Assembly: GCF_014023275.1 (NCBI RefSeq)
Contig: NZ_CP054698.1
Span: 4,836,001-4,900,000, forward strand
DNA length: 64,000 bases
Direction: 5' to 3'
DNA from: Nostoc edaphicum CCNP1411
GTDB lineage: Bacteria; Cyanobacteriota; Cyanobacteriia; Cyanobacteriales; Nostocaceae
Below, one piece after another: positions 54,918 through 63,745 of the stretch (position 1 is the first letter of the stretch; the number at the start of each line of letters is the position of its first letter). Made by a program: the position numbers and the translations under genes. A model generated the notes under the pieces. That model was not told the DNA's origin. It ran no database searches and saw only the letters and a program-made list of their open reading frames with translations.

Positions 54918-55688
54918 ATGTCAATTATTGCGCTCAGAGCGTGGTATCTACAGGATTATGAGCCGATTCCAGAACTGGAAAAACGTCCGCCAGACATTCG
55001 CTTAAGCAAAAAAAGCCTGCTGAAATCAGCATTGCGAGCAGACTTTTTGGAAGAAAGTGACGAAGTTAAAAAATCAACTTGGTTTGGGCGCTATCTGGAA
55101 GGGGAAAATATTGAATTTTATGTAGAAGGTAGTGGTGGCTATTGCGTCTCTAATATTGACTTAATTAGTCATGAAATTTATTTTACCAAGCAGGCGGTGT
55201 TGGCTCAGTTAGAACCAACGATTTTTTTATCCTGTCAAACTGAGTATGCCGCAGCGACAAATATTCTTAGAGAAGAACTGCGAGAAAGTTTGGAAAGTTT
55301 AAACTTGCGATCGCGCCTTCCCTTAACATTAATAGAATCATCTCGTCCCAGCGGTGCTACTTTCCGAATTAACCGCACGATCATGCGAAAAATCCGTAAG
55401 AGTTTATTATTTATCGCTGACACCACGCCCATTGCTAGTATTGATGGCAAAGAAACCCCTCAATTAATTCCCAGTCCGAATGTCTGTATTGAAATTGGCT
55501 ATGCCATCCAAAGTAAGCGTTCTGAACAGATTCTACTAGCACAAATGCAACGTCCAGACTTTGAAGGACAATTTCCCTTCGACTTACCCACACAGCAGAT
55601 TTTGCAATTCCAAGACACCACAGAACTGAATAAAATCCTGACAGGGACAATTGAAAGCCAGCTAGCACGATTTAAATTGTTTTTTTGA
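54918..55688 (+). CDS. TIR-like nucleotide-binding protein with unknown N-terminal domain
   Basis: A 256-residue protein. Residues about 100-225 look like a TIR-like/nucleotide-binding fold: TIFLSCQTEYAAATNILREE (strand 1 and helix), RKIRKSLLFIADTTPI, then SPNVCIEIGYAIQSKRSEQI with Glu192 in the N-V-x-x-E-x-G-Y motif that carries the catalytic Glu in CAP12-type TIR proteins. The N-terminal 95 residues (MSIIALRAWYLQDYEPIPEL...) are of unknown fold. Such TIR domains often cleave NAD+ in anti-phage systems, but no CD-NTase or STING-like gene is adjacent. The assignment is by eye. Confidence 0.55.
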   Translation: MSIIALRAWYLQDYEPIPELEKRPPDIRLSKKSLLKSALRADFLEESDEVKKSTWFGRYLEGENIEFYVEGSGGYCVSNIDLISHEIYFTKQAVLAQLEPTIFLSCQTEYAAATNILREELRESLESLNLRSRLPLTLIESSRPSGATFRINRTIMRKIRKSLLFIADTTPIASIDGKETPQLIPSPNVCIEIGYAIQSKRSEQILLAQMQRPDFEGQFPFDLPTQQILQFQDTTELNKILTGTIESQLARFKLFF

Positions 55689-55699
55689 GCAAGGTGATA

Positions 55700-55803
55700 G
55701 GCATTGGGCATTGGGCATTGGGCATGGGGCATTGGGCATGGGGCATGGGGCAAATGACGAATGACGAATGACGAATGACGAATGACGAATGACAAATGAC
55801 AAA
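55700..55803. repeat. STRR arrays: GGGCATT and GAATGAC heptamers
   Basis: Tandem GGCATTG/GGCATGG units (55701-55750) followed by at least six GAATGAC/AAATGAC units (about 55752-55803), between the TIR-like gene and the convergent PhnD-like gene. Confidence 0.9.
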
Positions 55804-55805
55804 TC

Positions 55806-56660
55806 TTAAAATAAACGCACAGGTTTTTTTTCTAGCTGAGAAGTAATCGAACTTACTCGATCAACCACAGAAATCATGTATCTGTAATCTGGTACTTGTC
55901 CATTGGGTACATACCCCACTTCTTGAGCTAAATCTGAAGGCGCATCACTCAGCACTTTGCGAATAAACTCTTGACGGTTTCGCTCTACATTTGGCCCAAT
56001 CAAGACTACACCTAATGGTACATAGTGAGGGTCTTTAAATAGTATGCGGAATTCGGTTGGGGCCAACTGCGAAGCATGGAGACTCAATTCCGCCTCCGAG
56101 ACAGCGCAGGCGATCGCTTTTCCTTCAGCAACCAATTCCAGCGCAGCTTTGGGTGTGGGTGCAAATAGTATGTCAGCTAGTGTTGTACCATAAAGATTGT
56201 AAAGTGGAAAATAGTATCCTGTTGCTGAACCTAACTGCCCTAAAGCTACTATTTGACCTTGTAACTGTTTCAACTCGGTGATCGGACTCTCTTTGCGAAC
56301 AACGAAAATTGAGCGCAAATTATTAATACCTATTAAAGGAAATAGAGGAAGATATTGATACCGTGCGATCGCAACAGCCGCTAAACCCGGTGGCGCAAAT
56401 ACCAATGACCAAGCACGAGCTTCAAGGCGCTCAACCGCTTTATTTTCATTAAAAACAGGCTCTAGCTGAATATATGACTTTGTGTTTTCACCTAAGTAAC
56501 TATTAAATCTAGCATATTGGTTAATTATCTGTTCGCCACCACCATAATTGATAACACCAACAGTTAAAGCACCCTCAAACTTCTTTGGTGATTGGCAGGC
56601 AGTAAATGTTAAGCCTAGCAGATTAAACAGAAAGAAACGACGGGGAAATCGCAAAAACAT
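55806..56660 (-). CDS. PhnD-like substrate-binding lipoprotein
   Basis: A 284-residue phosphate/phosphonate-type binding protein from the ATG at 56660. Signal peptide with lipobox FTAC (Cys22), so it is membrane-anchored in the periplasm. Core: LTVGVINYGGGEQIINQYAR, WSLVFAPPGLAAVAIARYQY, RSIFVVRKESPITELKQLQG, and GQIVALGQLGSATGYYFPLY, as in PhnD/PtxB-type proteins. No transporter genes are adjacent. It is divergent from the haem-binding HAMP protein gene, and such SBPs can serve as sensor subunits, so a signalling pair is possible. Confidence 0.85.
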   Translation of the reverse strand: MFLRFPRRFFLFNLLGLTFTACQSPKKFEGALTVGVINYGGGEQIINQYARFNSYLGENTKSYIQLEPVFNENKAVERLEARAWSLVFAPPGLAAVAIARYQYLPLFPLIGINNLRSIFVVRKESPITELKQLQGQIVALGQLGSATGYYFPLYNLYGTTLADILFAPTPKAALELVAEGKAIACAVSEAELSLHASQLAPTEFRILFKDPHYVPLGVVLIGPNVERNRQEFIRKVLSDAPSDLAQEVGYVPNGQVPDYRYMISVVDRVSSITSQLEKKPVRLF

Positions 56661-56840
56661 CACTAATTATGGTAAGAAGGTAAATTGGCTTTCAGGACTA
56701 ATTTAGATAAGTTTGAATACTGCCTAAATAGCTTATATTAAGGCAAAAAATTAATATTTATTTAAATATTGTTCAGATGCTTTCTAACAGGTATAAATAA
56801 ATATCAGAGAAACTCAGATACCACCTTCGTTGGTTAGGTT

Positions 56841-57755
56841 ATGTTGAACAACATTACGTTAAAAAACTTGAAAATAGGTGCTAAATTTAACTTACTTTTA
56901 ATATTAGTTTTCATAGTCAGTATTTTGGGAAGTGGCGTTGCCTTATCCAGTGTACTTCAAGGGAGAGCGCAAAATGAAGTGGTTTCTCAAGCGCAGATTC
57001 TTATCCAAATGGTGAACGCAGTTAGAAACTATACACAAGATCGCATTGATCCCTTATTATCGCCTAGACTAGAAACTAATCCAACCTTCATTCCTGAAAC
57101 CGTTCCAACTTTTTCTTCTAAAGAGGTTTTTGAAAATTTTCGGAAAAAGCCTGAATATAAAAACTTTTTTCATAAGGATGCAACACTTAATCCTACTAAC
57201 TTAGCGGATAAAGCTGATAGTTTTGAAACTCAACTTGTAGAGCGTTTTCGCAACGAACCCAACACTCTAGAAATTACTGGCTTTCGTAACTTGTCAGAAA
57301 ACGAAGTATTTTACATTGCCCGACCACTAAAGATTACACAGCAGCAATGTCTACGATGTCATTCTACACCAGATCAGGCTCCTAAGAGTCAGTTGGCAAC
57401 TTATGGCTCAGAAAATGGTTTTGGCTGGCAACTCAATCAGATTGTTTCTGCTCAAATCATCTCTGTTCCCTCTGAAGAAATTTTTGCCAATGCTAAACGG
57501 ACTTGGATATTGATAATGGGACTTTTAATTACGATCTTTGCGATCGTAGTTTTCTTAATTAACTTCTTAATCAAAAAATATGTAATTCAGCGTATTAGAA
57601 GAATAGAGAAAATAGCCCAAAAGGTTAGCATTGGTGATATGAGCGCTGATTTTGAAGAAACATCTAATGATGAAATTGGTGGGTTAGCAGAAGCATTTAA
57701 TCGGATGAAAGCTAGCTTAAAAATAGCTATGGAGATGCTGAATAACCAGAACTGA
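56841..57755 (+). CDS. Haem-binding (DUF3365-type) HAMP sensor protein
   Basis: A 304-residue protein. Membrane helices at about 15-37 and 221-245 flank an extracytoplasmic DUF3365/Tll0287-like domain containing a c-type haem motif CLRCH (170-174). A HAMP domain (246-298) then ends the protein; there is no kinase, cyclase or methyl-accepting domain. It is likely a redox or gas/ligand sensor that signals through a partner. It is divergent from the PhnD-like gene, which shares the 180-bp control region 56661-56840. Confidence 0.85.
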   Translation: MLNNITLKNLKIGAKFNLLLILVFIVSILGSGVALSSVLQGRAQNEVVSQAQILIQMVNAVRNYTQDRIDPLLSPRLETNPTFIPETVPTFSSKEVFENFRKKPEYKNFFHKDATLNPTNLADKADSFETQLVERFRNEPNTLEITGFRNLSENEVFYIARPLKITQQQCLRCHSTPDQAPKSQLATYGSENGFGWQLNQIVSAQIISVPSEEIFANAKRTWILIMGLLITIFAIVVFLINFLIKKYVIQRIRRIEKIAQKVSIGDMSADFEETSNDEIGGLAEAFNRMKASLKIAMEMLNNQN

Positions 57756-57783
57756 TACAATTTTAGACTTTGGATTATCGAAA

Positions 57784-58004
57784 CAGAATTCAGGAGTCAG
57801 GAGCCAGAATGGGCTAAACGCCCCGCTACCGCTAACAGAATGATATTTTGTGCTACTGGTGGATAGCGCAGCGTAAAGCCTTCTCTTTCAGAGACGCTAA
57901 CGCGAACGGCATGGCTTCTCTACGAGACGCTGCGCGAACGCTTAGAGCGAGTCATCGAGCGTCTTCATTCTGACTCCTGAATTCTGACTTCTGAATTCTT
58001 CTTC
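57784..58004. mobile_element. MITE-like element, GAATTCAGGAGTCAGAAT family (copy E)
   Basis: Left arm GAATTCAGGAGTCAGGAG (from 57786) and inverse right arm (about 57968-58002, ACTCCTGAATTCTGACTTCT). The interior differs from copies B and D: it holds a GCGTAAAGCC...GAGACGC palindromic block. It lies between convergent genes. Confidence 0.7.
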
Positions 58005-58027
58005 AAGAAAGAGTTATAAGTTAAAAT

Positions 58028-59407
58028 TCAAGAAAGTAGGCGTTGCTGAAATTGTAAAGCTTTTTGATGTTCGGGAATTTGAGATGCTAAAAGTTTCACA
58101 AATTCTGCACGAGAGATTTGTCCAGAAGATTTAACAGCTTTTTGCACTAAGAATTTAGCTATTGGGCCAATTAAATCAGCTAACTCTCGCTCACACTGAT
58201 TCACAAAGCTGTCGCTGATTAATTGAGGTTCTTGGCTTGGTAAATTATTTGACTTAATTTCAGATATAACAGTAAGTTCTTGTAGTAAAGTAGGTTTCTC
58301 TAGAAGGAAGGTTGTTTTCTTCTTAAAATCAATTTGTTGATTTCCTCTGAGATGAAGACTCAACTGATTAATTAATTCTTCAAGGTTAGGCGCTGATGCC
58401 GCAACTTGTCGTAGTAATCTTGAGGCAACGGGGCCTACAAATTCTAAAAGAATTGTTTCTAAGCGGTTGTAATTTTCCGCAGACAGGATAGAAGCAGGCT
58501 GATACCCAATTGAGTTTTCTTGAGAAAGTGAAGCTTGAGGCGGTTGTGTAAAAAATGCTGGTTGAGGTAATGGCGCTTCTACTTTCGTATCGAAATGTTT
58601 AAGCACCTGTAGAACTTCAGCCGCAGACTGATAGCGCTGTTTGAAGTGGTGTAGCACCATCTTAGATAGCACAGATGCCAACTCAGAACTGACGTTAGCC
58701 TGATGCTGCCAAGAAATTTCTCCTGTATCTGAGTCTTCCTCAAAATTTATAGGATGTAACCCCGTCAGCGATTGAATAGCAATAATACCCAAGGAATAAA
58801 TATCACTGTTGGGGCGGGGCTTACCTTGCCCTTGTTCTGTAGACATATATCCTGGGGTGCCAATAATAATAGTAGCCCCCGTGCGCCCTGGAACTGTAAG
58901 CAATTGAGTTTGGACTTGTTTAACTGCGCCAAAGTCAATCAGCACTAACTTGCCGTCTTGTTGCCGCCTGATTATATTGTCCGGCTTGATATCTCGATGG
59001 ATAACATTGTGGCTGTGAATAAATTGCAGAATACTCAAAACCTGTTGGAGAAGTTGAATTACTCGATCTTCCGTCCAATGTTGATTGGGGAACAGTTCTG
59101 CTTTCAGAGTTTGCCCTTCAATGAACTCTTGCACCAAGAAAAACTCTTGGTTATCTTCAAAATAGGCTAAAAGCCGAGGAATCTGGTCATGGTTACCCAG
59201 TTTTTCTAGTGTTTCTGCTTCACTGCTAAATAGCCGTCTAGCAGTTTCGAGAAATTCAGGGCTACGAGTGACGGGCTTAAGGTGTTTGACAACGCATTTC
59301 GGGAAACCTGGCCGATGAGTATCTTGGGCTATGTAGGTTTGACCAAATCCACCTCCACCTAAAACCTGGAGGACTTGGTAACGTCCGTCTAATAATTGTC
59401 CTAACAT
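58028..59407 (-). CDS. Ser/Thr protein kinase with duplicated C-terminal domain
   Basis: A 459-residue Hanks-type kinase. Glycine loop GGGGFG (17-22), Lys41, catalytic loop HRDIKPDN (137-144), DFG (158-160), activation segment ending GTPGYMSTEQ. After a Pro/Gln linker (about 275-305), two related helical modules follow, about 311-350 (LETILLEFVGPVASRLLRQV) and 407-455 (CERELADLIGPIAKFLVQKA), whose shared E-x-L-x-x-x-GP(V/I)A core marks a duplication. No membrane segment, so cytoplasmic. The C-terminal modules probably bind a partner; the family is unnamed to me. Confidence 0.92.
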   Translation of the reverse strand: MLGQLLDGRYQVLQVLGGGGFGQTYIAQDTHRPGFPKCVVKHLKPVTRSPEFLETARRLFSSEAETLEKLGNHDQIPRLLAYFEDNQEFFLVQEFIEGQTLKAELFPNQHWTEDRVIQLLQQVLSILQFIHSHNVIHRDIKPDNIIRRQQDGKLVLIDFGAVKQVQTQLLTVPGRTGATIIIGTPGYMSTEQGQGKPRPNSDIYSLGIIAIQSLTGLHPINFEEDSDTGEISWQHQANVSSELASVLSKMVLHHFKQRYQSAAEVLQVLKHFDTKVEAPLPQPAFFTQPPQASLSQENSIGYQPASILSAENYNRLETILLEFVGPVASRLLRQVAASAPNLEELINQLSLHLRGNQQIDFKKKTTFLLEKPTLLQELTVISEIKSNNLPSQEPQLISDSFVNQCERELADLIGPIAKFLVQKAVKSSGQISRAEFVKLLASQIPEHQKALQFQQRLLS

Positions 59408-59571
59408 TTTGTCACAAGCCTCAAGTCCTCAAATTCATCTTGGCACAACTACCAGCTTTAGTAAGGTTTGTGGAGAGAGCAAGTAGGTAAGTAGTGCTGA
59501 AATTTCAAGGTTTTTAAGGATTTTACTACAAGTTTATGACTTCCTAGACTCCAGATCGGCTTGCAGCGATA

Positions 59572-59895
59572 TTATTTTTGAAGCTTTAATTCGTCAGAAA
59601 TCAGCAGTCCCTCAATTTTTGAAGTAATTGTTGGTTGAGAAATTACACTAACTTCTCCTAATGGAGTTTTATTTACAAAGTAGGTGATTCCCCGAAAGCT
59701 CAATTTATAGGTTACTGGTGCTAAAGGATCTGCCGCTGATTTTGAATTTGGATTAACACGATAGTTAACGCCACGGTAGACCATATTATAAGCTGACCCA
59801 ATTTGAGGAACTGGGTGAAGCGGCTGTTCTGTTTTTTTGCTACCAACTTTGTTTGGGTCGTATTCATAGCTCAGACCACGATAGTAAAGTTTCAT
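59572..59895 (-). CDS. DUF4278 protein with three YRG repeats
   Basis: A 107-residue small protein built from three imperfect repeats of a hydrophobic-Y/F-R-G-x-x-Y motif: MKLYYRGLSYEYDP, NMVYRGVNYRVNP, KLSFRGITYFVNK. This is the DUF4278 pattern found in many cyanobacteria. Function unknown. Single ORF with ATG at 59895. The C-terminal 25 residues have no repeat. Confidence 0.85.
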   Translation of the reverse strand: MKLYYRGLSYEYDPNKVGSKKTEQPLHPVPQIGSAYNMVYRGVNYRVNPNSKSAADPLAPVTYKLSFRGITYFVNKTPLGEVSVISQPTITSKIEGLLISDELKLQK

Positions 59896-60235
59896 AATTT
59901 TCGCTTCCTGAATAACTGTTGTTCAACAATGTCAATGATTTATCAGAGGTTGATTGGAGAGTTATGCAAGAGCGAATGTAAACTTACACTTTTTAAGGAA
60001 CTGCTTAAAGGATTAGGCGTCTAGAGTGAAGAGTCATTGGGAATAGGCCATTGGGCATGGGGCATTGGGCATTGGGAAAAAACTTGTTCAATAATTCTCC
60101 TTTGTCCGCCTTATCTTCCTCGTCTCCTCCTGCTCCCCTACTTCTCTGCTCCCCACCTCCCGTATGCTTACTCTTTTCATTCGGGGGTTGCGTGGTTAAC
60201 AATGGGTTGAATGTTTTTTTTAATGATTCAACCTT
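59896..60235. other. Intergenic region with STRR tract
   Basis: No gene. GGGCATT heptamers lie at about 60053-60080 and a CT-rich tract at about 60110-60165. The end, TTTTTTTAATGATTCAACC, leads into the next gene. Confidence 0.5.
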
Positions 60236-60490
60236 ATGGCTAGAACTCCAAATGAATATGCCGTATACCTCCTACTGGAAAGCGGCCACCGGGAAGAAGT
60301 ACGTTTTCCTACGATTCAAGAGTTTCAGAAGTGGTATAGCGGCGAACTTGTGCCAAAGTCTGCTTCTAATGACTTTATTAGCGTGCCGATCAAAAATATT
60401 CAAGGGGAGTATATGGTAGTAAGACCTTCTCGGATCGTGGCAATCCGGGTAGAACCCGTTTTTAGTTCCAGTGTTGAAAGATTCAACTAA
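60236..60490 (+). CDS. Small hypothetical protein, coupled to mltA
   Basis: An 84-residue soluble protein (MARTPNEYAVYLLLESGHRE...), no recognised family. The sequence alternates hydrophobic and polar residues like a small beta-barrel (FISVPIKNIQGEYMVVRPSR, IVAIRVEPVF). Its stop codon is immediately followed by the mltA ATG, so both genes are probably translated from one transcript. Confidence 0.7.
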   Translation: MARTPNEYAVYLLLESGHREEVRFPTIQEFQKWYSGELVPKSASNDFISVPIKNIQGEYMVVRPSRIVAIRVEPVFSSSVERFN

Positions 60491-61744
60491 ATGATGAGAA
60501 AAAGCCTTGCTTTGCTTTCCTTGAGTCTGGGAATTGCTTTTATAAATCCTCTCTGGTTGGCTGTTGCTCAGGTTCCTAATGTACTGCCGTTGCCAGTACC
60601 CACTACTCCTGATCTCTCGCCGGTGCCAATACCAATCACTCCAGAGATAACGCCGCCACTAAAACCAATAGCTATAGGAAGCGATTGTAAGCCCCAGCAC
60701 GCTTGCTTGGGTTGGGATGAGCAACTTTGGGGTCAAAAGGGCGATCGCAAAGCGTTGTTAGCTTCCATTGACAACAGTCTGCTTTACCTAACGAAGAGTG
60801 GGGCGATCGCAGCATATCAAAATTATCCAGTTCAGGGAATTACCCTTGATCGCGTCCGCCGGAGTTTGATACGTTTTCGCCAACTGGTTGTCAGTTCTAA
60901 GTCAGCAGCGCAATTACAAGCCGCTGTCCGCCGTGAGTTTGTCTTCTACCAGTCTGTGGGCAACGATGGCAAGGGTACTGTTAAATTCACTGCTTACTAC
61001 GAACCTATTTACACTGCTAGCCGTGTCAAGACTGCAACATATAAGTATCCCCTTTATCGGCTACCACCTGATTTCAGCCAATGGCCGAAACCCCACCCAA
61101 AACGAATTGAGTTGGAAGGGAAGGATGGTTTACAAGGGAATAAAAGCCAGTTGCGCGGTTTAGAAATGCTTTGGTTTCGCGATCGCCTAGACGCATACAT
61201 GGTACATATCCAAGGTTCTGCCCAAATTAAATTAACTAATGGCAAAACAACGTCAATTGGCTATGCAGGTGGAACTGATTATCCCTGGACTAGTATCGGC
61301 AGAGAACTAGCCAAAGATGGCAAACTTCCACTGGAAGGATTGACAATGCCACGTCTAATTAGTTATTTCAAAGGAAAGCCCCAAGAGTTGAGCAATTATC
61401 TGCCCCGCTGGGAACGATTTGTTTTCTTCCAAGAAACAAGCGGTAGAGCGGCTACTGGTAGTATTCATGTGCCAGTAACAGCAGAACGTTCCATTGCTAC
61501 AGATAAGTCTCTCATGCCACCGGGAGCGCTAGCACTGATTTACAACTCGTTTCCCTATCCCACCACTGGTGGCAAACTAGAGAGGCGTACTGTCAGCCGC
61601 TATGTACTTGATCAGGATACAGGAAGCGCCATCAAAGGCCCAGGCCGGGTGGATTATTTCATGGGTTCTGGTAAACTAGCAGGCGATCGCGCTGGGATCA
61701 CAGGCGGTAATGGTTCACTATATTATTTACTGCTCAAGAAATAG
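60491..61744 (+). CDS. mltA: Membrane-bound lytic murein transglycosylase A
   Basis: A 417-residue enzyme that cleaves peptidoglycan glycan strands to 1,6-anhydromuropeptides. A signal peptide (about 1-26, ALLSLSLGIAFINPLWLAVA) precedes a proline-rich linker (27-57, no lipobox Cys). The MltA domain follows (KFTAYYEPIYTASR, LEMLWFRDRLDAYMVHIQGS), then the 3D domain with its aspartates (LDQDTGSAIKGPGRVDYFMG). It acts in the periplasm during wall turnover. Directly downstream of, and abutting, an 84-residue gene. Confidence 0.93.
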   Translation: MMRKSLALLSLSLGIAFINPLWLAVAQVPNVLPLPVPTTPDLSPVPIPITPEITPPLKPIAIGSDCKPQHACLGWDEQLWGQKGDRKALLASIDNSLLYLTKSGAIAAYQNYPVQGITLDRVRRSLIRFRQLVVSSKSAAQLQAAVRREFVFYQSVGNDGKGTVKFTAYYEPIYTASRVKTATYKYPLYRLPPDFSQWPKPHPKRIELEGKDGLQGNKSQLRGLEMLWFRDRLDAYMVHIQGSAQIKLTNGKTTSIGYAGGTDYPWTSIGRELAKDGKLPLEGLTMPRLISYFKGKPQELSNYLPRWERFVFFQETSGRAATGSIHVPVTAERSIATDKSLMPPGALALIYNSFPYPTTGGKLERRTVSRYVLDQDTGSAIKGPGRVDYFMGSGKLAGDRAGITGGNGSLYYLLLKK

Positions 61745-61915
61745 ATATTGGGCATGGGGCATTGGGCATGGGGCATGGGGCATGGGGCATTGGGAGTATT
61801 GAGTGAGGATGTTATTCCCCTTGTCTCCCTCATCTCCCTCATCTCCCCCATCTCCCTCATCTCCCTCATCTCCCTCATCTCCCCCCACTCCCCACTCCCC
61901 ACTCCCCACTCCCAC
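61745..61915. repeat. STRR arrays after mltA
   Basis: GGGCATG/GGGCATT heptamers (61749-61795), then at least six CTCCCTCAT-type 9-mers (about 61826-61880) and CCCCACT repeats (61883-61912). They reach the stop codon of the next, convergent gene. Confidence 0.88.
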
Positions 61916-62785
61916 CTAATACGGCGGATAAGCAAAATCATCTTCATCAGCATAAACGTAAGAGTTGGAAACTCCTGCCATTGCCAATTTAGGCGTTTCT
62001 GATTTTACAGGTTCCTTTCCAAAATCTTTGTATTCTTCAAAAGTCTTACAAATCATTGCAGACTCAAGAGAATCGGAAGCAATTAAGTATTGTGTTAAAG
62101 TTCCTACGGTGGGATGTTTGTAATCCACAGTTGAAGCTACCAGAACCGTATTTGGTTCAATACCTCTTTCTTCACACTCAATTATCGGGCAAAAAATCCC
62201 GTGGGCGTGGAACAAAGGGCCTTTTGGTGTCAAAGGTTGCTTGCGATAGACAGCATAAGCTTTTTCGAGTTCAGCAACGAATCCACTAACTACTTTCCCT
62301 TGTTGATATTCGCAGTAGGTTTTGCTGAAGCTCGCTCCGGCGGCACCATTAAGAGTTAGTTGTAGTGGTGATTCATGCAAAAACTTTTTATTCTCACCCA
62401 CTATAAAAATTAGATAGCGAGTAAAGGTTTTAAATTTAAGTTTGTCGGCTAAAAAAGCATCATAATTCTCTTTGAGCGTACCCAGTTTTAGACCACTTTC
62501 TCGGTCTTTAACAGACAATGGCCCCCGACGCACTAACACTAAGTTTGGAGTATTGCTAATAAAGACTGTTTCGACTCCAGAACTAAATTCATGCTCTACC
62601 TGCTGCCAATTATCATCTGGCACAAAGCCGACAGCATTAGCATTATCTAGCTTAATCGCCAAACCGTGGGATTGCATCCCATCTGTGCCATATCGAGGAT
62701 TAATCATCTGACACCAAGGGATGACTTGAGAAGGCGGTGCATTAAATTTCTCGTCTTCAAAGTCGAAATTAGCAGATGCTTTCAT
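61916..62785 (-). CDS. Cyanobacterial hypothetical protein (resembles DUF5895)
   Basis: A 289-residue soluble protein. Features: PWCQMINPRYGTDGMQSHGL near the N-terminus, VGFVPDDNWQQVEHEFSSGV, HAHGIFCPIIECEERG with His/Cys, and an acidic, aromatic C-terminus (YADEDDFAYPPY). This pattern resembles a cyanobacterial family of unknown function, DUF5895 as I recall it. Several conserved-looking His and Cys residues could bind metal. The stop codon abuts a tandem-repeat array. Confidence 0.65.
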   Translation of the reverse strand: MKASANFDFEDEKFNAPPSQVIPWCQMINPRYGTDGMQSHGLAIKLDNANAVGFVPDDNWQQVEHEFSSGVETVFISNTPNLVLVRRGPLSVKDRESGLKLGTLKENYDAFLADKLKFKTFTRYLIFIVGENKKFLHESPLQLTLNGAAGASFSKTYCEYQQGKVVSGFVAELEKAYAVYRKQPLTPKGPLFHAHGIFCPIIECEERGIEPNTVLVASTVDYKHPTVGTLTQYLIASDSLESAMICKTFEEYKDFGKEPVKSETPKLAMAGVSNSYVYADEDDFAYPPY

Positions 62786-63040
62786 CGTTTTAGGCTATCA
62801 AAGTGTTTTATTGAACAAGTTTATCGGCAGGGCGCTGATCCTGGAGAGCCAGAAGCAGAGAGTTGATACGAGCGTTACCCGTCCCTTGCGCGTCGCTCTC
62901 AAAAGAAGGGCGAAAGTGCCGTCAAACTGGTGTAGTAGTTTTTCCAGATTAAGGCAGAATCAATCTATGTTGCAATTCCTGTTTCGTTTTGTAACAACAG
63001 ATCCTCATCGAAACAGTACTGAGTATCTAGCACTTATGAC

Positions 63041-63745
63041 TCACTGGGGATTCGGTGAACTCATAGCAGCGAGAGTCTTTAAATCAAGCACTTCTAGGTT
63101 AGGTTGACTTATTTGCGGATATGTGGCACCAGTTTTGTTTTTGTCTGCTCGACGGTTTACCCAAACTGTTGATAGTCCCAGAGATTTGGCTGTAACGATA
63201 TCGTGATATACGCTAGCAGCAATGTGTAATATCTGCTCTAGCGGCAAATTAATTCTTTGAATAGCCAGTCTGAAGTTGTTTAAGGAGGGTTTATAGCTTT
63301 TTGCCTGTTCTGCTGTGATTATCTGGTCAAATTCCACCTGTAAGTGCTTCGCCGAGAAAGCAAAGAGATCGTCATCTATATTTGAGATAATTACCAACTT
63401 AAACTTTTGGCTTAAAGCTCTAAGTGCCTCAACTGTATCGGGGAAAGGCAGCCAATACTGAATCGAATCAGCCAGTGAATTTAGTTCGTCAGTAGTTGGC
63501 TCAAAGCCAAATCGCTCACCAAATTTCTGGACTACTCTGTTTAAAACTTCTCGATATTTGAGATATTCTCCTGTTTCCAGTTCTGCTTCAAATTCCGCAA
63601 AAATTTTGAGAATTTCTTTGTCATCCAGATTAGTGTCATGTACCAGCAGAAGTGGCTTTAGCACCCCTAAAATACCATTTTCCCAATCAATCAAGGTTCC
63701 GTAACAATCGAAAGTTAAAGTCTTGTACTGATTTAATTCAATCAC
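63041..63745 (-). CDS. HAD-family haloacid dehalogenase type II
   Basis: A 234-residue HAD hydrolase with nucleophile Asp13 in TFDCYGTLIDWE, the type II (L-2-haloacid) dehalogenase form, Ser in VIISNIDDDLF, Lys in AKSYKPSLNNF and a C-terminal acidic loop region HIAASVYHDIVTAKSLGL with Asp. The cap helices lie at about 25-95. The substrate cannot be told; many such enzymes act on haloacids or other small phospho-compounds. It is complete and faces the right end of the window. Confidence 0.88.
   Translation of the reverse strand: MIELNQYKTLTFDCYGTLIDWENGILGVLKPLLLVHDTNLDDKEILKIFAEFEAELETGEYLKYREVLNRVVQKFGERFGFEPTTDELNSLADSIQYWLPFPDTVEALRALSQKFKLVIISNIDDDLFAFSAKHLQVEFDQIITAEQAKSYKPSLNNFRLAIQRINLPLEQILHIAASVYHDIVTAKSLGLSTVWVNRRADKNKTGATYPQISQPNLEVLDLKTLAAMSSPNPQ

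Noticed and set aside
55700..55803. CRISPR-like regular array
   Set aside because: The units are contiguous 7-base repeats with no unique spacers, so this is an STRR array, not CRISPR. The same applies to the other heptamer arrays.
60051..60419. 122-codon frame overlapping the 84-residue gene upstream of mltA
   Set aside because: Its start is inside heptamer repeats, and it overlaps the better supported 84-residue gene in another frame.
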